DNA of 64,000 bases from Nereocystis luetkeana (GCA_031213475.1 JARUPZ010000024.1:5488038-5552037), one strand, 5' to 3'. Shown: positions 1-31,756, counted from the first letter of the stretch. Program-made: numbers and translations. The notes: a model not told the origin generated them from the letters alone.

Positions 1-244
1 TACCCCGCCCTCGCCTGAGTCTCGCAAAATTTAATGGGTATTAATAGTATACAACGGTGTCGGGATTTCTTGTTTCGTTTGTGTGCGACGTACCTCTCCT
101 GGATGAACTTAAAAAACTCTCCTCCTCTGCTCCCAAGCAAGAAAGGGTTTCAACAGATAGATAGATACTGAACGAAGAGGGCGGAGATGATGATGGTGGT
201 GGTTTATATGAGCAGTGAAGCTCAACTGCCCCGTCCCCTGATGG

Positions 245-280
<36 letters not shown>

Positions 281-1442
281 CCCTGCTGCAGCTCACTGCC
301 GTGCGTTGTCGTTGTGTGAATATCCTATACAACACCTACCTGCTGCTTAAAAATGGGTGTGTGTGTGTTCTTTACACTGCACATACTTCATAAACCGCTA
401 TTTCTACCTGGCGACATCCAACACAACAACCAGTACGTGTCCGCCGCACCGATTCCTCAGTCAGTCCCTGGAGAGTTACACAACAAGCTCTGAGGCTACA
501 AAACTACGACAAAGAGATAGACGGCAGTTAGTTGTACTACTGGTGTTGCCCTCGATGAAATGCACTCGAGCGCGCTCTTCTCTGTTTGTTTGCTTGTCCT
601 TCTTTTTTTGTGAAGTCGCAGTTGGAGTTGGTGCGAGTGCGGAGGAAGACCAGTCGGTACCGGCACAGACGGCACCCCAGAAGGCCGGGTTTGGCCCAGA
701 CTGAACGTCTGTTTTTTTTTTCCCTTGGAAAACGAAGAACATAAGGCCCGCGCTTCGCGCTCGCGCGCCTCATTGTAGAATACGTGACTATATTACGGGA
801 CAGAGAGGTATTCCAGTACAGCAGTACGATAGGGCGGCGGGAGCAGGACGCCCACCCACCCCCCAACAGCCATCAATAGGTTGTGGTTTACCTGGTCCAT
901 ACGGCGATAGTGTACACACTGGAAAGCACGTCTGCCGATATATGTATATCGCAGAATGTCTCCCCTCGCCTCTAAGCAAAGCTCACGGCCCATGGCTCCG
1001 GTTCCGAGCGGCGATGGAAGCCGGACCCCTGCCCGTTCCTACGTACGGAAAGACACACACTCCTTGTACGAAGCATGCTATCATAGCTTCATGTAGAGTC
1101 CAGGCGGTGGTGGATCATTAGGTTCAGCTTGCAAGAAATAACATTGAGCAGGTATTTATTTTTCTGAAATTGTGGAGCCCACTTTTTTTCTCCCCCCCTT
1201 CTACGAACGCTCTTCTACTGTACTAGGTATCACATACACCCCCCACACGCTGCTTTTCTTTCTATGCGAACAGCCACATGGACGCCTCAACGGAAGCCTT
1301 CAGCAAAGCTTTCTGCGAGGAAAAGCGTCGTCCAGGCTATATTGTGACGAGCCCACCGCATGAAAACTCTCTAGGCATTTTGCAGCAGGCGTCGACGGTC
1401 TCGCGCCACGACACAGAGATATACTGCAGTCAGTTAATAATA
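1..1442. other. gene-less stretch, no recognised feature
   Basis: No exon or family motif is recognised here. A (TTG)n microsatellite lies at 242-278 and makes a run of leucines in an open frame that begins at 187; this looks like a repeat artefact. Several short open frames overlap on both strands with no conserved motif. Confidence 0.5.
242..278 (+). repeat. (TTG)n microsatellite
   Basis: About twelve uninterrupted TTG triplets. The same class of repeat, in the CAA orientation, recurs at 10.9, 29.8 and 31.6 kb. Confidence 0.9.
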
Positions 1443-1544
1443 GTATTACGGGGGGCCATATTAAATAGGACCTACGGCACACACAAAAACATCCATATTT
1501 CGTTATTTTTACGAACAATATTTGCTATTTACTATGGTCCACCG
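1443..1544. mobile_element. family A inverted-repeat element, copy 1
   Basis: The left end reads TATTACGGGGGGCCATA and the right end reads CTATGGTCCACCG, an imperfect inverted complement. The interior contains the AACAATATTTG-type block shared by the other copies. The size of about 100 bp with no coding capacity fits a MITE-like non-autonomous DNA transposon. Confidence 0.75.
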
Positions 1545-1555
1545 AAATGGTATGA

Positions 1556-1790
1556 TGCCTTTCGGAACTGCAGTCCCGTTTCGGGGACAAACCACAAAAT
1601 TTCGAGGTGTCAATACTACGGGGGACCATACTATACCAGTCCTACTGGTAGTAAATATTACCAAAAATACTGTGAGTCACAATAGCAAAATATATACATA
1701 CCTGGTAGGTTTGAGTGTGTACGGTAGGTCCTATTCAATATGGTCCCCCGTAATTGTTCGTCTCCGACACGGGACTGCAGTCGTCCTAAT
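1556..1790. mobile_element. family B element, copy 1, split by an insertion
   Basis: The left half (1556-1611) carries CAGTCCCGTTTCGGGGACAAACC. The right half (1760-1790) carries the inverted counterpart ending CGGGACTGCAGTCGTCCTAA. A family A element sits between them at 1614-1755, so this B copy was interrupted by a later A insertion. Confidence 0.75.
1614..1755. mobile_element. family A element, copy 2, nested inside a B element
   Basis: The ends read CTACGGGGGACCATA and TATGGTCCCCCGTAA, inverted complements of each other. The interior includes the palindrome TACCTGGTA. The element lies between the two halves of a family B copy. Confidence 0.8.
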
Positions 1791-2194
1791 GATCTCATCG
1801 TACTGGATACGACACAGGCACGACGTACACATTCTCGCCGAGCTATATACTGCTGTATACCTGGTGTATACATGCCGCGTAAATAAGGCGAAACGCAGAA
1901 TGAAGAAAGAAAGCAGTCGGTACAGCAGAGACGAGGTGCTACGACGACAGAGTTACAGGTGTTTTTGCCCCCAGAACAAATGTGACTATTTTAATGCATG
2001 GGCGTGGTTCTTGTAACTCTTCAACCCATTTTCGTCGTGATGCGTACCGTTCATTAGCTACCTGGTAGTGTTCACATTTATTTATCAGTTTTCGTGGAAT
2101 ATATGAAATATGTAGCTATTCGTAGGTTTCGGCGAAGCTCATCGGATTGCACTCACTAATACTATATAACTCCTGAACTGGCTTACAAGTAAAT

Positions 2195-2556
2195 GTAGAG
2201 ATCCTCAAGTGACATACTATTAATAGTAGTGTATAACCCTTTTAGAACCGCAGTTCCGTTTTGGGGACAAACCACTCAAATTTCAAGTAGTTTGTCCCCA
2301 AAACGGGACTGCGGTTCTAAAGGAGTTAAGTGATTTACTACTATATATATCAGAGAGCTCCTCGAGTGACATACTATTACTAGTATGATAGTACAGAGCT
2401 CGTCAAGTGACTCACTAATAGTATAGAGCTCCCCAAGTGACTTACTGATAGTACATAGCTCCTCAAGTGACTAGCTAATAGTATAGAGCTCCTCAAGTGA
2501 CTAGCTAATAGTATAGAGCCCCTCAAGTGACTCACTAATAGTATAGAGCCCCCCAA
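2195..2556. repeat. 30-bp tandem array
   Basis: About seven copies of a 30-bp unit containing GAGCTCCTCAAGTGACT followed by a CTAATAGTAT block. The clearest copies start near 2395, 2425, 2455, 2485 and 2515. One outlying unit at about 2200 is separated from the rest by the family B element at 2235-2329. A lone related unit occurs near 12,005. Confidence 0.85.
2235..2329. mobile_element. family B element, copy 2 (complete)
   Basis: A near-perfect hairpin. The left arm runs from TTTTAGAACCGCAGTTCC through TTTGGGGACAAACC, and the right arm is its complement ending CTGCGGTTCTAAAGGAGTTAA. It lies within the 30-bp tandem array and so looks inserted into it. It has no coding capacity. Confidence 0.85.
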
Positions 2557-2650
2557 TCGAGGAAAGCCCTTGGAAAAAGTCAGGCGCACCCCTTACCGTC
2601 GGCGGCACAGCGCAAGCAGTCATAACAACAACAGCAACAATTCACATCTG

Positions 2651-2763
2651 CTACGTGGGACCGTACAGTAGTAAATATAGGACCAAATAGTGTCAGTAAA
2701 ATTAGGGAAACAAAAAGGGTTTTTGTGTGTACTGTAGGTCCTACTATGGGCTCCCCGTAATAG
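2651..2763. mobile_element. family A element, degenerate copy
   Basis: The left end is eroded (CTACGTGGGACCGTA). The interior GGACCAAATAGTGTCAGTAAA and the right end TACTATGGGCTCCCCGTAA match the family. Confidence 0.65.
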
Positions 2764-3118
2764 CTCGACGGGCAGATGTCAGGTCATTGTGTTTTCGATT
2801 GCCGCTTCTTATTGATTGGTGGATCTATCTGTTGCTGTCTGCAGATCTTTCAGAGGGCAGACAGATCCTGCCCGGGTCTACGCACGCGTATCTGTACGAA
2901 CTCTGTTGTAGTCTGCAAGATCCACACTGTCACACGCGGTTCGGTTCATGTGGCCGTGTCGGACGCGTGTTCCGTAGCTCTGCACGACCTGCTACTTCCT
3001 TCTGTCGCACACGCTCACCGTGGCTTGGATCTGATCTACTACTTGTATGTGTAGATGCTGCGCAAACACCTTACTCATAACGCCAGGTGGGGGGAACGAA
3101 CTGTTGACCCCTATGTTA

Positions 3119-3203
3119 GTGCTGCAGGCCTGTTTTGGGGACAAAATACTTGGATTTTGGGTGGATTGTCCCCGAAGCGGGACGGCGGTCCTCAAGGGGT
3201 TAA
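3119..3203. mobile_element. family B element, copy 3
   Basis: The arms TTTTGGGGACAAAATA and TTGTCCCCGAAGCGGGAC form a diverged hairpin ending GTCCTCAAGGGGTTAA. It is a non-autonomous element with no ORF. Confidence 0.7.
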
Positions 3204-3257
3204 ATGCCGTCTATAGTAGAGGTCGTGATCTGTCCGAGAAGCTGAGCAATCTTGCCA

Positions 3258-3510
3258 TTGGAGAGAGGGAGAGAGGGAGGGAGGGAGGGAGGGAGGGAGG
3301 GAGGGAGGGAGGGAGGGAGGGAGGGAGGGAGGGAGGGAGGGAGGGAGGGAGGGAGGGAGGGAGGGAGGGAAGGAGAGAGGGAGGGAGGGAGGGAGGGAGG
3401 GAAGGAAGGAGGGAGGGAGGGAGGGAGGGAGGGAGGGAGGGGGGGAGGGAGGGAGGGAGGGAGGGAAGGGGGGAGGGAGGGAGGGAGAGGGGGAGGGAGC
3501 GAGGGAGCCT
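3258..3510 (+). repeat. (GGGA)n purine tract
   Basis: About 250 bp of almost pure GGGA repeats with a few GAGA and AAGG interruptions. It opens every frame on both strands, giving Gly/Arg/Glu or Pro/Ser/Leu repeats. These are not genes. Confidence 0.95.
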
Positions 3511-3574
3511 TCCACAAGGAGGTGTAAGACGGAGGCCTGCCGGGATAGGCCCCAGAGGTTCGAGCACATCTTTG

Positions 3575-3858
3575 GGCCCTAATCATCGGAGCAGAGCATT
3601 TCTCTCCCACAATTCCCAACTTTTCCAGGGTTTTTTCTGCGCGCGATCTGTTTACGAGTATCCAGATTTTCCTGCTTTTTATTTTTGCAAATCCAAAGAT
3701 ATATATATACATTTGAGACTCGACTTCCGTCGTACTTTTGCCCTCTATTATGTTTCACAAATCGCGACAGAATGCCTCCGCATTTTGATTCAAATTTATA
3801 TGTGTCAAATTTTGGAAATTCAGGATGCACAAAAGCTCTCCGATAAAAAGGGGCTTCT
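3575..3858. mobile_element. family C inverted-repeat element, copy 3
   Basis: The ends are eroded versions of CATTCTTATCGGAGAGC: CTAATCATCGGAGCAGAGC on the left and GCTCTCCGATAAAAAGGGGC on the right. Interior blocks around GACAGAATGCCTCCG and TTTTGGAAATT also occur in the copy at 21.9 kb. Confidence 0.6.
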
Positions 3859-4039
3859 TTAGTCGAAAACTATTTTTCTTTGCGGCGGTCGCCACGGCTA
3901 ATGGCCGCGTTGGACTGTGCGGGGAGAGCCTTAACTCCGCACAAGGGAGATGAGGGGGTGGTCGTATCGCGTAGTGTTTATATTGTCAGGCACCCACGAG
4001 GCTGTCTCTGGCAGTGGCCGCACCAGAAAACAGATACAT

Positions 4040-4180
4040 TCATTGACACGGTCATCCACATGATGAACGAAACCCCGCTTCAAAAGCGGTTCTTAGCCAG
4101 ATGCAGCTCACCCTTCATGCGACTCACCGGACACCTCACGGCGCTTTGCGCTTGATGCAAAACAATGTCTGCCAGGTCGC
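4040..4180 (-). repeat. dispersed repeat F, partial inverted copy
   Basis: The block with GCTCACCCTTCATGCGACTC and CGGACACCTCACGGCGCTT is the complement of part of the repeat at 16.3 and 43.8 kb. Confidence 0.8.
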
Positions 4181-5111
4181 GTGGCTGCTAATCTTCGGTA
4201 GCGTGGCTGCTAATCGGGCGGCGGGGGGGAGGGGGGGGGGGGGGGGGTGAGACGGGCCGGGCACTATTTTCTACTCGTTGTAATACTGTAGTCTACTGCG
4301 TGTGGGCTATGTCGACGGAAGTTAGCTTGACCAGCCCGGAGCCCGGGAGTCCTGGATCGGGTGCGGCGGGGTTGTTGTACTGTGGTTACCACGACACTGG
4401 GTCCTCTGTCCGGGAAGCGTGAACATCGGCCTTACCCTCACGAACCCTGACCCCGTGGGCTGTGCCGCTGACTCAGCGGATTCGGTCGACGTGGGGCCCA
4501 CCCCTAGACCTTGGAGCGGCGGACCTCAAGAAGATGACTGCCCATGAGGAGAGAGAGAGAGGTGATGGTTTGGGTGCACGCCTTGAGCAGCTCACTATCT
4601 AGATCATCTAGTTCCTCGCCTCTGCCGTTGTCAGCGCTTGTTCAGGACCTGCAGAGCACAGATCCAGCTCACAGTAAACGTGTGCTAGATCGTTCAATAT
4701 CGGCAATTGATCTATCTGCCTTGAAATATGTAGAGCATCAACTAGGGAAGATCTGTCGATGATATGCGGAAAGAATGATGCATCTGTCCAGGCTCTGTCT
4801 CCGTGAAGAGAGGTGGCAGAGGTGGCACCGGACGTGTCTGCAAAGGTCACTTACTTGTGATAAAGAAGAAAATTGATGGTTTGAAATCGGCACTTATGTC
4901 GCCATCGTGGAAACAATGTTGCTCTCAGAGATCAAAAGGAGGGAAGTGAAGAGGAGAGAGGAGAGGAGGTGGAGAGGGAGGGGAGTGGAGTAATCAAGGT
5001 ACCTTCGCGTGACCATGCAGTACAATGGCCATGCCACGGGTAGATGATGAATCTTTCAGTGTTCACGGATGGGAGCGCGCGAACCAGTGGTTTGTAGGAG
5101 GACGAGAAAAG
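4181..5111. other. gene-less stretch with degenerate open frames
   Basis: A poly-G tract lies at about 4205-4247. From 4310 to 4860 several short plus-strand frames look coding-like in composition, one beginning MSTEVSLTSPEPGSPGSG at 4310 and one Ser/Leu-rich frame ending at 4760. Stops break them up. They could be remnants of a retroelement gag, but no motif settles this. Confidence 0.3.
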
Positions 5112-5371
5112 AGGCGTTCTACGATAGAGGTTCATGCTAATTTTCTGAGGCTCCTCACTTGACCTTAAGGAGCTCCATACCTCACCAGAAAACTGACGTC
5201 AGCGAAAATCAAATCGCATCCCGATGAATAATCCCATGTCCCAAGTATACAAACAAAAAAACGTTTTTTTTCAAACAAGGTTGGCATCCCAACGATTTTG
5301 GGTTAAGGAACCCCTTCATTATTCAGAAAAAAACAAGATGCGGAAATGTGCAAACTCTATCGTAGAACGTG
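5112..5371 (+). mobile_element. family E inverted-repeat element, copy 1
   Basis: It is bounded by GCGTTCTACGATAG on the left and CTATCGTAGAACGT on the right, exact inverted complements apart from one end base. The interior carries CTGAGGCTCCTCACTTGACC and CATCCCGATGAATAATCCC, shared with the copies at 6261 and 34,864. At about 260 bp and noncoding it is MITE-like. Confidence 0.85.
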
Positions 5372-6260
5372 ACAAAAAAACGATATGGGCTCGGGTCTGA
5401 AGCCGTGTAGACGCCCGGTCTCCCTGCACAATGTGAGCGTACCATAATAAGGTGGAGACATTGGATGAACAATGTAGCAAACCCCACAAGGTATGCACAA
5501 ACTCTCAATTCGGTAAGCCTAGTGGTAATGTCCATTGAATATTTCTACAAGGATTTCTTGCGCCCACATTGTGCAAACGGGGGGGGGGGGGGGGGGGTCC
5601 CGGTTACCTGTGCTGATTTCTTCCAAAAGAAATGATATACGCGGATAGCAGGATCAGATCGAAATCACGCCACTGCAAGATAGCTCGAGCCACACAGCGG
5701 CCTTCAAAGCGACCATGTGCGTATGCAGGAATCGGTAGGTAGGTGTGGACACAGGGGCAGGAGTATTGGTTTTCGTGTTTTTTCTCCTGCGGCTGTTCCG
5801 AAAACGGGTAATAATAACGCAATGCGTACACAGACGGAATTGATGCGGCTTGCGTTCCGTACAAGCTCCTCGCATACGAATGCGAGCCACCCTCCGTCTT
5901 ATGCTTCCCCCCCGTAAGCCTAACTACCATAAGTAAAGGTACACCCAGGTAGAGCAAGCTACGCTATGTACAAGTGCCATCAACCAGCTAGGAAGCGCAT
6001 TCAGTACTTCAGTACGCGTAATCAGGGTGCGTGCGTGTCGTGCATACCGTGTAACCACAAACCCGCTGCGGGAGGAGTTCCAGCGAGGCGATACTCTCCT
6101 AAACAACTAAGGACACACACATAAAACGAAACCTAAGCAAGTAGGGACACACATCAAACGAAAAATGACGGCTTTTCGGAAAAGCCGTCTGTCTCCACGA
6201 GACTTCCCCATGCGCACACGCATCGCTCGGCGGCGTTTGCACTCTCTCCGCTGTCGAGAT
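5372..6260. other. gene-less stretch, no recognised feature
   Basis: A poly-G run lies at about 5578-5597. Overlapping frames occur on both strands between 5600 and 5960, but none carries a recognisable domain. Confidence 0.45.
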
Positions 6261-6508
6261 GAGGCGTTCTACGATAGTTGTTCGCCTTTAATTCTCTGAG
6301 ACTCCTCCCTTGATCTTAAGGAGCTCCATGCCTCACCCGAAAACTGCCATCAGCAAAAATCAAATTGCATCCCGATGAATAATCCCGTAGCCCAAGTATA
6401 CAAAAATACGTCCCTTTTCGAACCAAGATTGGCCTCCCGACGATTTGGGGTCGGCCCCGTCATACAGGAGAACAATGAGCGGAAACATGATATCTCTATC
6501 GCAGAACG
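6261..6508 (+). mobile_element. family E element, copy 2
   Basis: Same terminal inverted repeats (GCGTTCTACGATAG and CTATCGCAGAACGC) and the same interior as copy 1, about 1.1 kb away and in the same orientation. Confidence 0.85.
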
Positions 6509-6529
6509 CGTCGGCATTGGGAATTCGTC

Positions 6530-6641
6530 CTACTACGGGAGACCATAGTTAACAGGACCTATGGCACACATAAAAACCTATATGTTTAACCATTTTTACT
6601 CACAATACTTGGTCCTGTTAACTATGGCCCCCCGTAATAAT
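6530..6641. mobile_element. family A element
   Basis: The ends CTACGGGAGACCATAGTTAA and TTAACTATGGCCCCCCGTAA are inverted complements over about 20 bp. The interior has CAGGACCTATGGCACACA and CACAATACTTGG. Confidence 0.85.
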
Positions 6642-7760
6642 AAGGGGGTGTGCGTCAAGTTGCGACTCAACCCCCCACGGAAGGGGTTGCGTTTGTGCCT
6701 CCTGAGGCAATACGTTCTGACCGGTTGATCTCCTCACGTGAGCTACTATTAATAGTATATCGGTTACCATACGATACTTTGATGCGTGCTACTGTAGAGG
6801 TGCGCCTATCAATAATAGTGATGTTTTCTGGGGCTACGCAGGTGGGGGGATCATAGCATCACCCCGAAAAAGTTGATCTTTAGAAATCAGGAAGTGCGTC
6901 CGATGAGTGTACCTTAGGGCAACATATCACACGCAAAATACCCGTAGCGCGTAGGGCTTCTTGCAACGGCGTTCCGACGATACTGGGTTAAGAAGCCAAT
7001 TCGCGGTCAGAAACGATTTCGACCAAAACTCGCTACCCCCCCTGTTGCAGCACGCCTCCTTCCACTATCAGTACACTGGTATACCAAGTGCCAGGTATGC
7101 AGTATATATACTACTGTATGTATACTATATCTGTGTTACAGTGGAATGCCTTCACATATACATATATATATAATATATATATAATACATAATATATATAT
7201 AATATATGTAATATACATACCATTATTATATATATATATATAATATATATATATTGTCTTTTACGCGAAGAAAACTTCTCCGATGTTAAGTTTAGGCTGG
7301 AGACACCGATTGGTCTCTCCTCGTGCGAAACGTTCATGAAACAGTAAGGTACCCCCCCGCCCCAGAAGGGGGCCCGCTCTTGAGCTTTGTACGGTGCACC
7401 CCCCCCCCCATCTATAGTGCCCCTCGGAGACACAGCACTGTGATGGCCCCTCTACGTGTAGTGCCCGTCGAGCAGTGCTGGCTGTTGCACGGCCATAGTG
7501 CCGGTGCAATCGCGTGGCGCAAACGATATGAACCAGTGTGGTTCTGCCGCTGCGTGGTGTCGGTTTGCCGCTGTATTTACTGCCGTTCCGGCTGGGTGGC
7601 GCACACGCACACCGGAACTATACAGGGACCGCTACGACTACTGTACCTCCTGCTCGTACCTCAGCAACCCCGGTCTGCTCCGGGTGGTGGACGCTGCAAT
7701 CGTGAATAAGATGGTCTTGTTTTCGACACGTTGTCTCTTCGAGGCCCCCACAATTCACAC
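6642..7760. other. gene-less stretch downstream of the sulfotransferase gene
   Basis: This is the presumed 3' flank of the minus-strand gene ending at 7761. An AT-dinucleotide tract lies at about 7155-7255. C-runs occur at 7350 and 7395. No polyadenylation site can be assigned with confidence. Confidence 0.4.
7155..7255. repeat. (TA)n-rich tract
   Basis: Interrupted TATATA runs of about 100 bp with secondary-structure potential. Confidence 0.85.
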
Positions 7761-28504
<20,744 letters not shown>

Positions 28505-28647
28505 TATTATTGCTGTGGCTGAGACCAAGAAAAAAAAACACGCGATCTATCTATCTGCTGTTTGTTGTTGTTGGAGTCCAGGGGCTCTGTGGTGTAGGGC
28601 TGACAAAAAAGCTGCTTGCTGCTGTGTGTTGCTGTTGTTGCTGCCGC

Positions 28648-28683
<36 letters not shown>

Positions 28684-28830
28684 TTCCTTCCTTCCTTACT
28701 TCCTTCCTTCCTTCCTTCCTTTGTTCCTTCCTTCCTCCCTCCGTTCCTCCCTCGGTTCCTCCCTCCGTTCCTCCCTCAGCTCCTCCCTCCCTTCCTTGCT
28801 TTCTTCCTCCCTTCGCTCTTCTTTGGCAAG
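28505..28830 (-). promoter_or_regulatory. 5' flank of the sulfotransferase gene with microsatellites
   Basis: Upstream of the ATG, the coding strand reads a (GGAA/GGGA)n purine stretch (28,681-28,800 plus strand as CCTTCCTT) and then (CAG)n (28,647-28,680). No TATA box can be assigned. A promoter here is inferred from position only. Confidence 0.4.
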
Positions 28831-29805
28831 AAGATACTCGTGTACTTGTAATAATAATTGCCGGTGGTGAAATATTATTAGCAATAATACTACTACTAAT
28901 AATATCAATACGTCGTATAGTCTCCTCCTTCGCCGCGTGTAGAATTGAAATCGCCAAGACTCTGGAAGGTGGATTGATGGACGGGGGTGGGTGGTGTCAG
29001 GATAATTTACAGCACGCAACAAGAACAACTCCCTTTAGTGATCCTGGTGTTGTTGTTGCTGCTGTTTGTTGCTGCTGCTGCGTGTGTCGGTTACCAAATA
29101 TACAAGGTGTGTGCAATTCATGGTGTTTTTTTCACCGCGCAACAAACCGCGGAGGCGGTAAAAAAACATTTTATACCAAGATATTATTACGATTTATGCT
29201 CTCTGTTGTTTTTCTCTCTGTACCACAGTATAGACATGGTATGTAAAACTCACGAATAATATCGCGTTATTTGTATCTTTTCGTTTTCCCAAAAGTATAC
29301 AGCAGACAACAACAGCAGTATCTTCCAGTATCCAGCAGTAAATAAAATACCTGGTAGATACGAGTATGGCATCACTACTTTTACTGTTCTTACACTGCGC
29401 AGGATACTATTACGCATAGTATAGTGCCAGGAGGGTGCCAGGGAAGACAGGACCTAGGTATAAAAAATCGTTATGGCCCTCGATGGCATACATATATATA
29501 GAGACGTACCCTGGTGTATGCATTCGAGCGTTGTTCTCACTTTGCTTGTCTTTTCGCCGATAGATAGATAGATGGAGTTGGTGAGAGTGACGAGTGACGA
29601 GAGAGACCAAGTCGGGACCGGACACACCACGAACCAGGCACGACCCCCCTGGGGCATAGATAGGCTTCGTTTTCAAATGTAGCCCTACAGGCCCCAGCAC
29701 CCGACAGCAGCGGCACGCACGAGCACCATGTATGTATGTATGTGGTCCAGTACAAAATAAATTAATTGAGGAGGGAGTCGTCGTGATCAACAAACAGTTT
29801 AAATT
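28831..29805. other. gene-less stretch
   Basis: TTG- and CTG-type short repeats at about 29,045-29,085. TA-rich segments and short poly-T runs. No exon or motif is recognised on either strand. Confidence 0.4.
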
Positions 29806-29807
29806 CC

Positions 29808-29900
<93 letters not shown>
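29806..29900 (+). repeat. (CAA)n microsatellite
   Basis: About 31 CAA triplets without interruption. Confidence 0.95.
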
Positions 29901-30165
29901 TGTTTACAGCATTCATTCGCGCTTTTTGTTTTCTTGATTTTCTGCAGTAGTAGTATAGCTCTTCAACGATCATTCAATGTAAGTAATAGGGATTCGGATC
30001 GAATGAGGCTACCTGCTCCGGTCGGTCGTCCTACCCACAGATTTCCTTGTTTTTTGTGTTTCTTCGTTTTTTTCTTGTGATTAGCCACCGGGCGCGGTGT
30101 TGTATCACCCAACCTTGCTTTGCTTCGTACTGGTAAATTTTGGTCGCGCGTGGCCGCTCACTCAC

Positions 30166-30375
30166 GCGGAGAAAACTAACTGGCTCAAAAGCTGGAGGCA
30201 GCAGGGTGGTGGCAGCTCGCTCGCTCGTGGTCGCGGATGATAGTGGCCCCGATTCCTCTTTGACGGTTGGACCTTGATGAGAGTGAAAAGAGGTGGTCGA
30301 TCCGGTGTGGAAATAATCCGCGCCGTCCTCCGACTTCAGGACCTCGTCACCGGTCATACCCGCCAAAATGACTTG
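30166..30375 (-). CDS. candidate exon of an unidentified gene
   Basis: On the minus strand, cctgacag is followed by a 70-codon open stretch that starts QVILAGMTGDEVLKSEDG and ends before gtgagt. It is open in phase 0 and has mixed, non-repetitive composition (DYFHTGSTTSFHSHQG in the middle). I do not recognise a domain. It lies 1.7 kb upstream of the sulfotransferase ATG on the same strand, so it could belong to an upstream gene, or it may be chance. No partner exon was found. Confidence 0.3.
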
Positions 30376-30617
30376 CTGTCAGGAAAAAAAAAGCCCAGAG
30401 TCGTACGAGTAATAACCCCAAGGGTAGGGCGTAGGGCCCGTCATTATTCTGAGTTTCTCTGTTTGTTTGTGTGTGTGTGTGGGTTATAGAGGTGTACACC
30501 TCCCTCCTGCGTAGCGTGGTCTGGGCTTCGGAATCGTCGCTCGCAACTGAGAATTTTCCTGGCTGCGCCGCGTTTATGGTGAGTTTAGGCCCGTTTTGGC
30601 TGCGGTTTGGGGTCACA

Positions 30618-30692
30618 GGGTTAGGGTTAGGGTTAGAGTCAGGGGTTGGGTTGGTAGGGTTAGGGTTAGGGTTAGGGTTAGGGTTAGGGTGA
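30618..30692 (+). repeat. interstitial telomere-like (TTAGGG)n block
   Basis: Two runs of GGTTAGGGTTAGGG, the longer with about five perfect units, joined by AGGGGTTGGGTTGGTAGG. Related degenerate copies (CCCTAAC, CCCTAGC) lie at 14,580-14,650 and 20,898-20,930. Confidence 0.9.
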
Positions 30693-30829
30693 AAAGGTTC
30701 TAAGTCAGGGGTTGGGTTGGGTCTTCGCCCGTACCTTGATCCCAACAGGAGCCAAAACACCTGAACCGCCTACCAACCTAAAGATCCCTTCTTCTCCCAG
30801 ATTGTTAAAGGTCCTCGGTGTACAGTACC

Positions 30830-30965
30830 CCGGATGATCGAAACCCGGGTACTCGGCGGGTACAACCCGGACGGGCGAAACCCGTGACGGGTTCGGGTGG
30901 GGGGTTTGGGGGGGGGGTAAAACCCGGGTACTCGGCGGGTGCGAGTTCCCGGGGACCCGTATGTT
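30830..30965 (+). repeat. CCCGGGTA/GGCGGGT low-complexity block
   Basis: AACCCGGGTACTCGGCGGGT occurs twice (about 30,842 and 30,922), separated by a G-run. Similar CCCGGGTT and CCCGAGTACTC phrases occur at 32,340-32,450. Confidence 0.7.
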
Positions 30966-31139
30966 TGGCGTGCCCCCAGTTTATACTGTATCATCACAAT
31001 ACCTTCAGAAACCTCTCTCAAATCGACATAAAATAAATGAGGTCCCCAGGCAGTGGGAATCCCCGTTGTCCCCAGGGCCCCACAGGGGTACTACGAATAA
31101 AAATGATAATAAATAGATACCAGGTACCGGTACCAGGTA

Positions 31140-31628
31140 CTCATCAGTATCTATTTTTCAAATTGTACGATTTTTCAAAGAGGATTCCCACTGATTGTTT
31201 TTTATACAAATAAATGTCTGTTATTTATGCTAATAATATCTCCGGTATGCTGGGGGGTCACTACCGATGTATACTTCCTTTCGTATTTTCTTCCCCCCCC
31301 GCCCATGTTTGTCCCTTTTTATCCCTTCTTTTTTATCTCTCTTTCCCGTTTGTACCTCTTTGTGTCTCTGTATGTATGTTCCGTTTTACTTTTTAACGTT
31401 TTGCTATTTATTTTTTTATTTATTTTTTGCTTCGCTTCATCTTCTTTTTTTAGTGGTTTGCCGCCTCCTTTTTTGCTTCCCTGGTGTCCTTAGGTGGAGT
31501 GCGTATGTATGCTTGTTTTTTGTGTTTGCCTCTGTTTTACTACCTACCGAGGTATTTCTCCCACTCCAGAGTTATTGGAGCCTGTCCTGCGACCACGGAC
31601 TGCATTGTATTGTGAGTGAATGCGAGAA
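31140..31628. other. gene-less, T-rich stretch
   Basis: Pyrimidine-rich with many T-runs. Frames here are Phe/Leu/Ser-rich by composition. Nothing is recognisable. Confidence 0.4.
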
Positions 31629-31662
31629 CAACAACAACAGCAACAGCAACAACAACAACACG

Positions 31663-31756
<94 letters not shown>
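31629..31756 (+). repeat. (CAA)n microsatellite
   Basis: About 40 CAA triplets with early CAG and CGA interruptions. Confidence 0.95.

Noticed and set aside
187..393. Short frame with a run of leucines that resembles a signal peptide
   Set aside because: The hydrophobic run is the (TTG)n microsatellite. No downstream exon or splice signal was convincing.
3192..3712. Long overlapping open frames of Gly/Arg/Glu or Pro/Ser/Leu repeats on both strands
   Set aside because: They are produced by the (GGGA)n tract, which has no stop codon in any frame. There are no domains outside the repeat.
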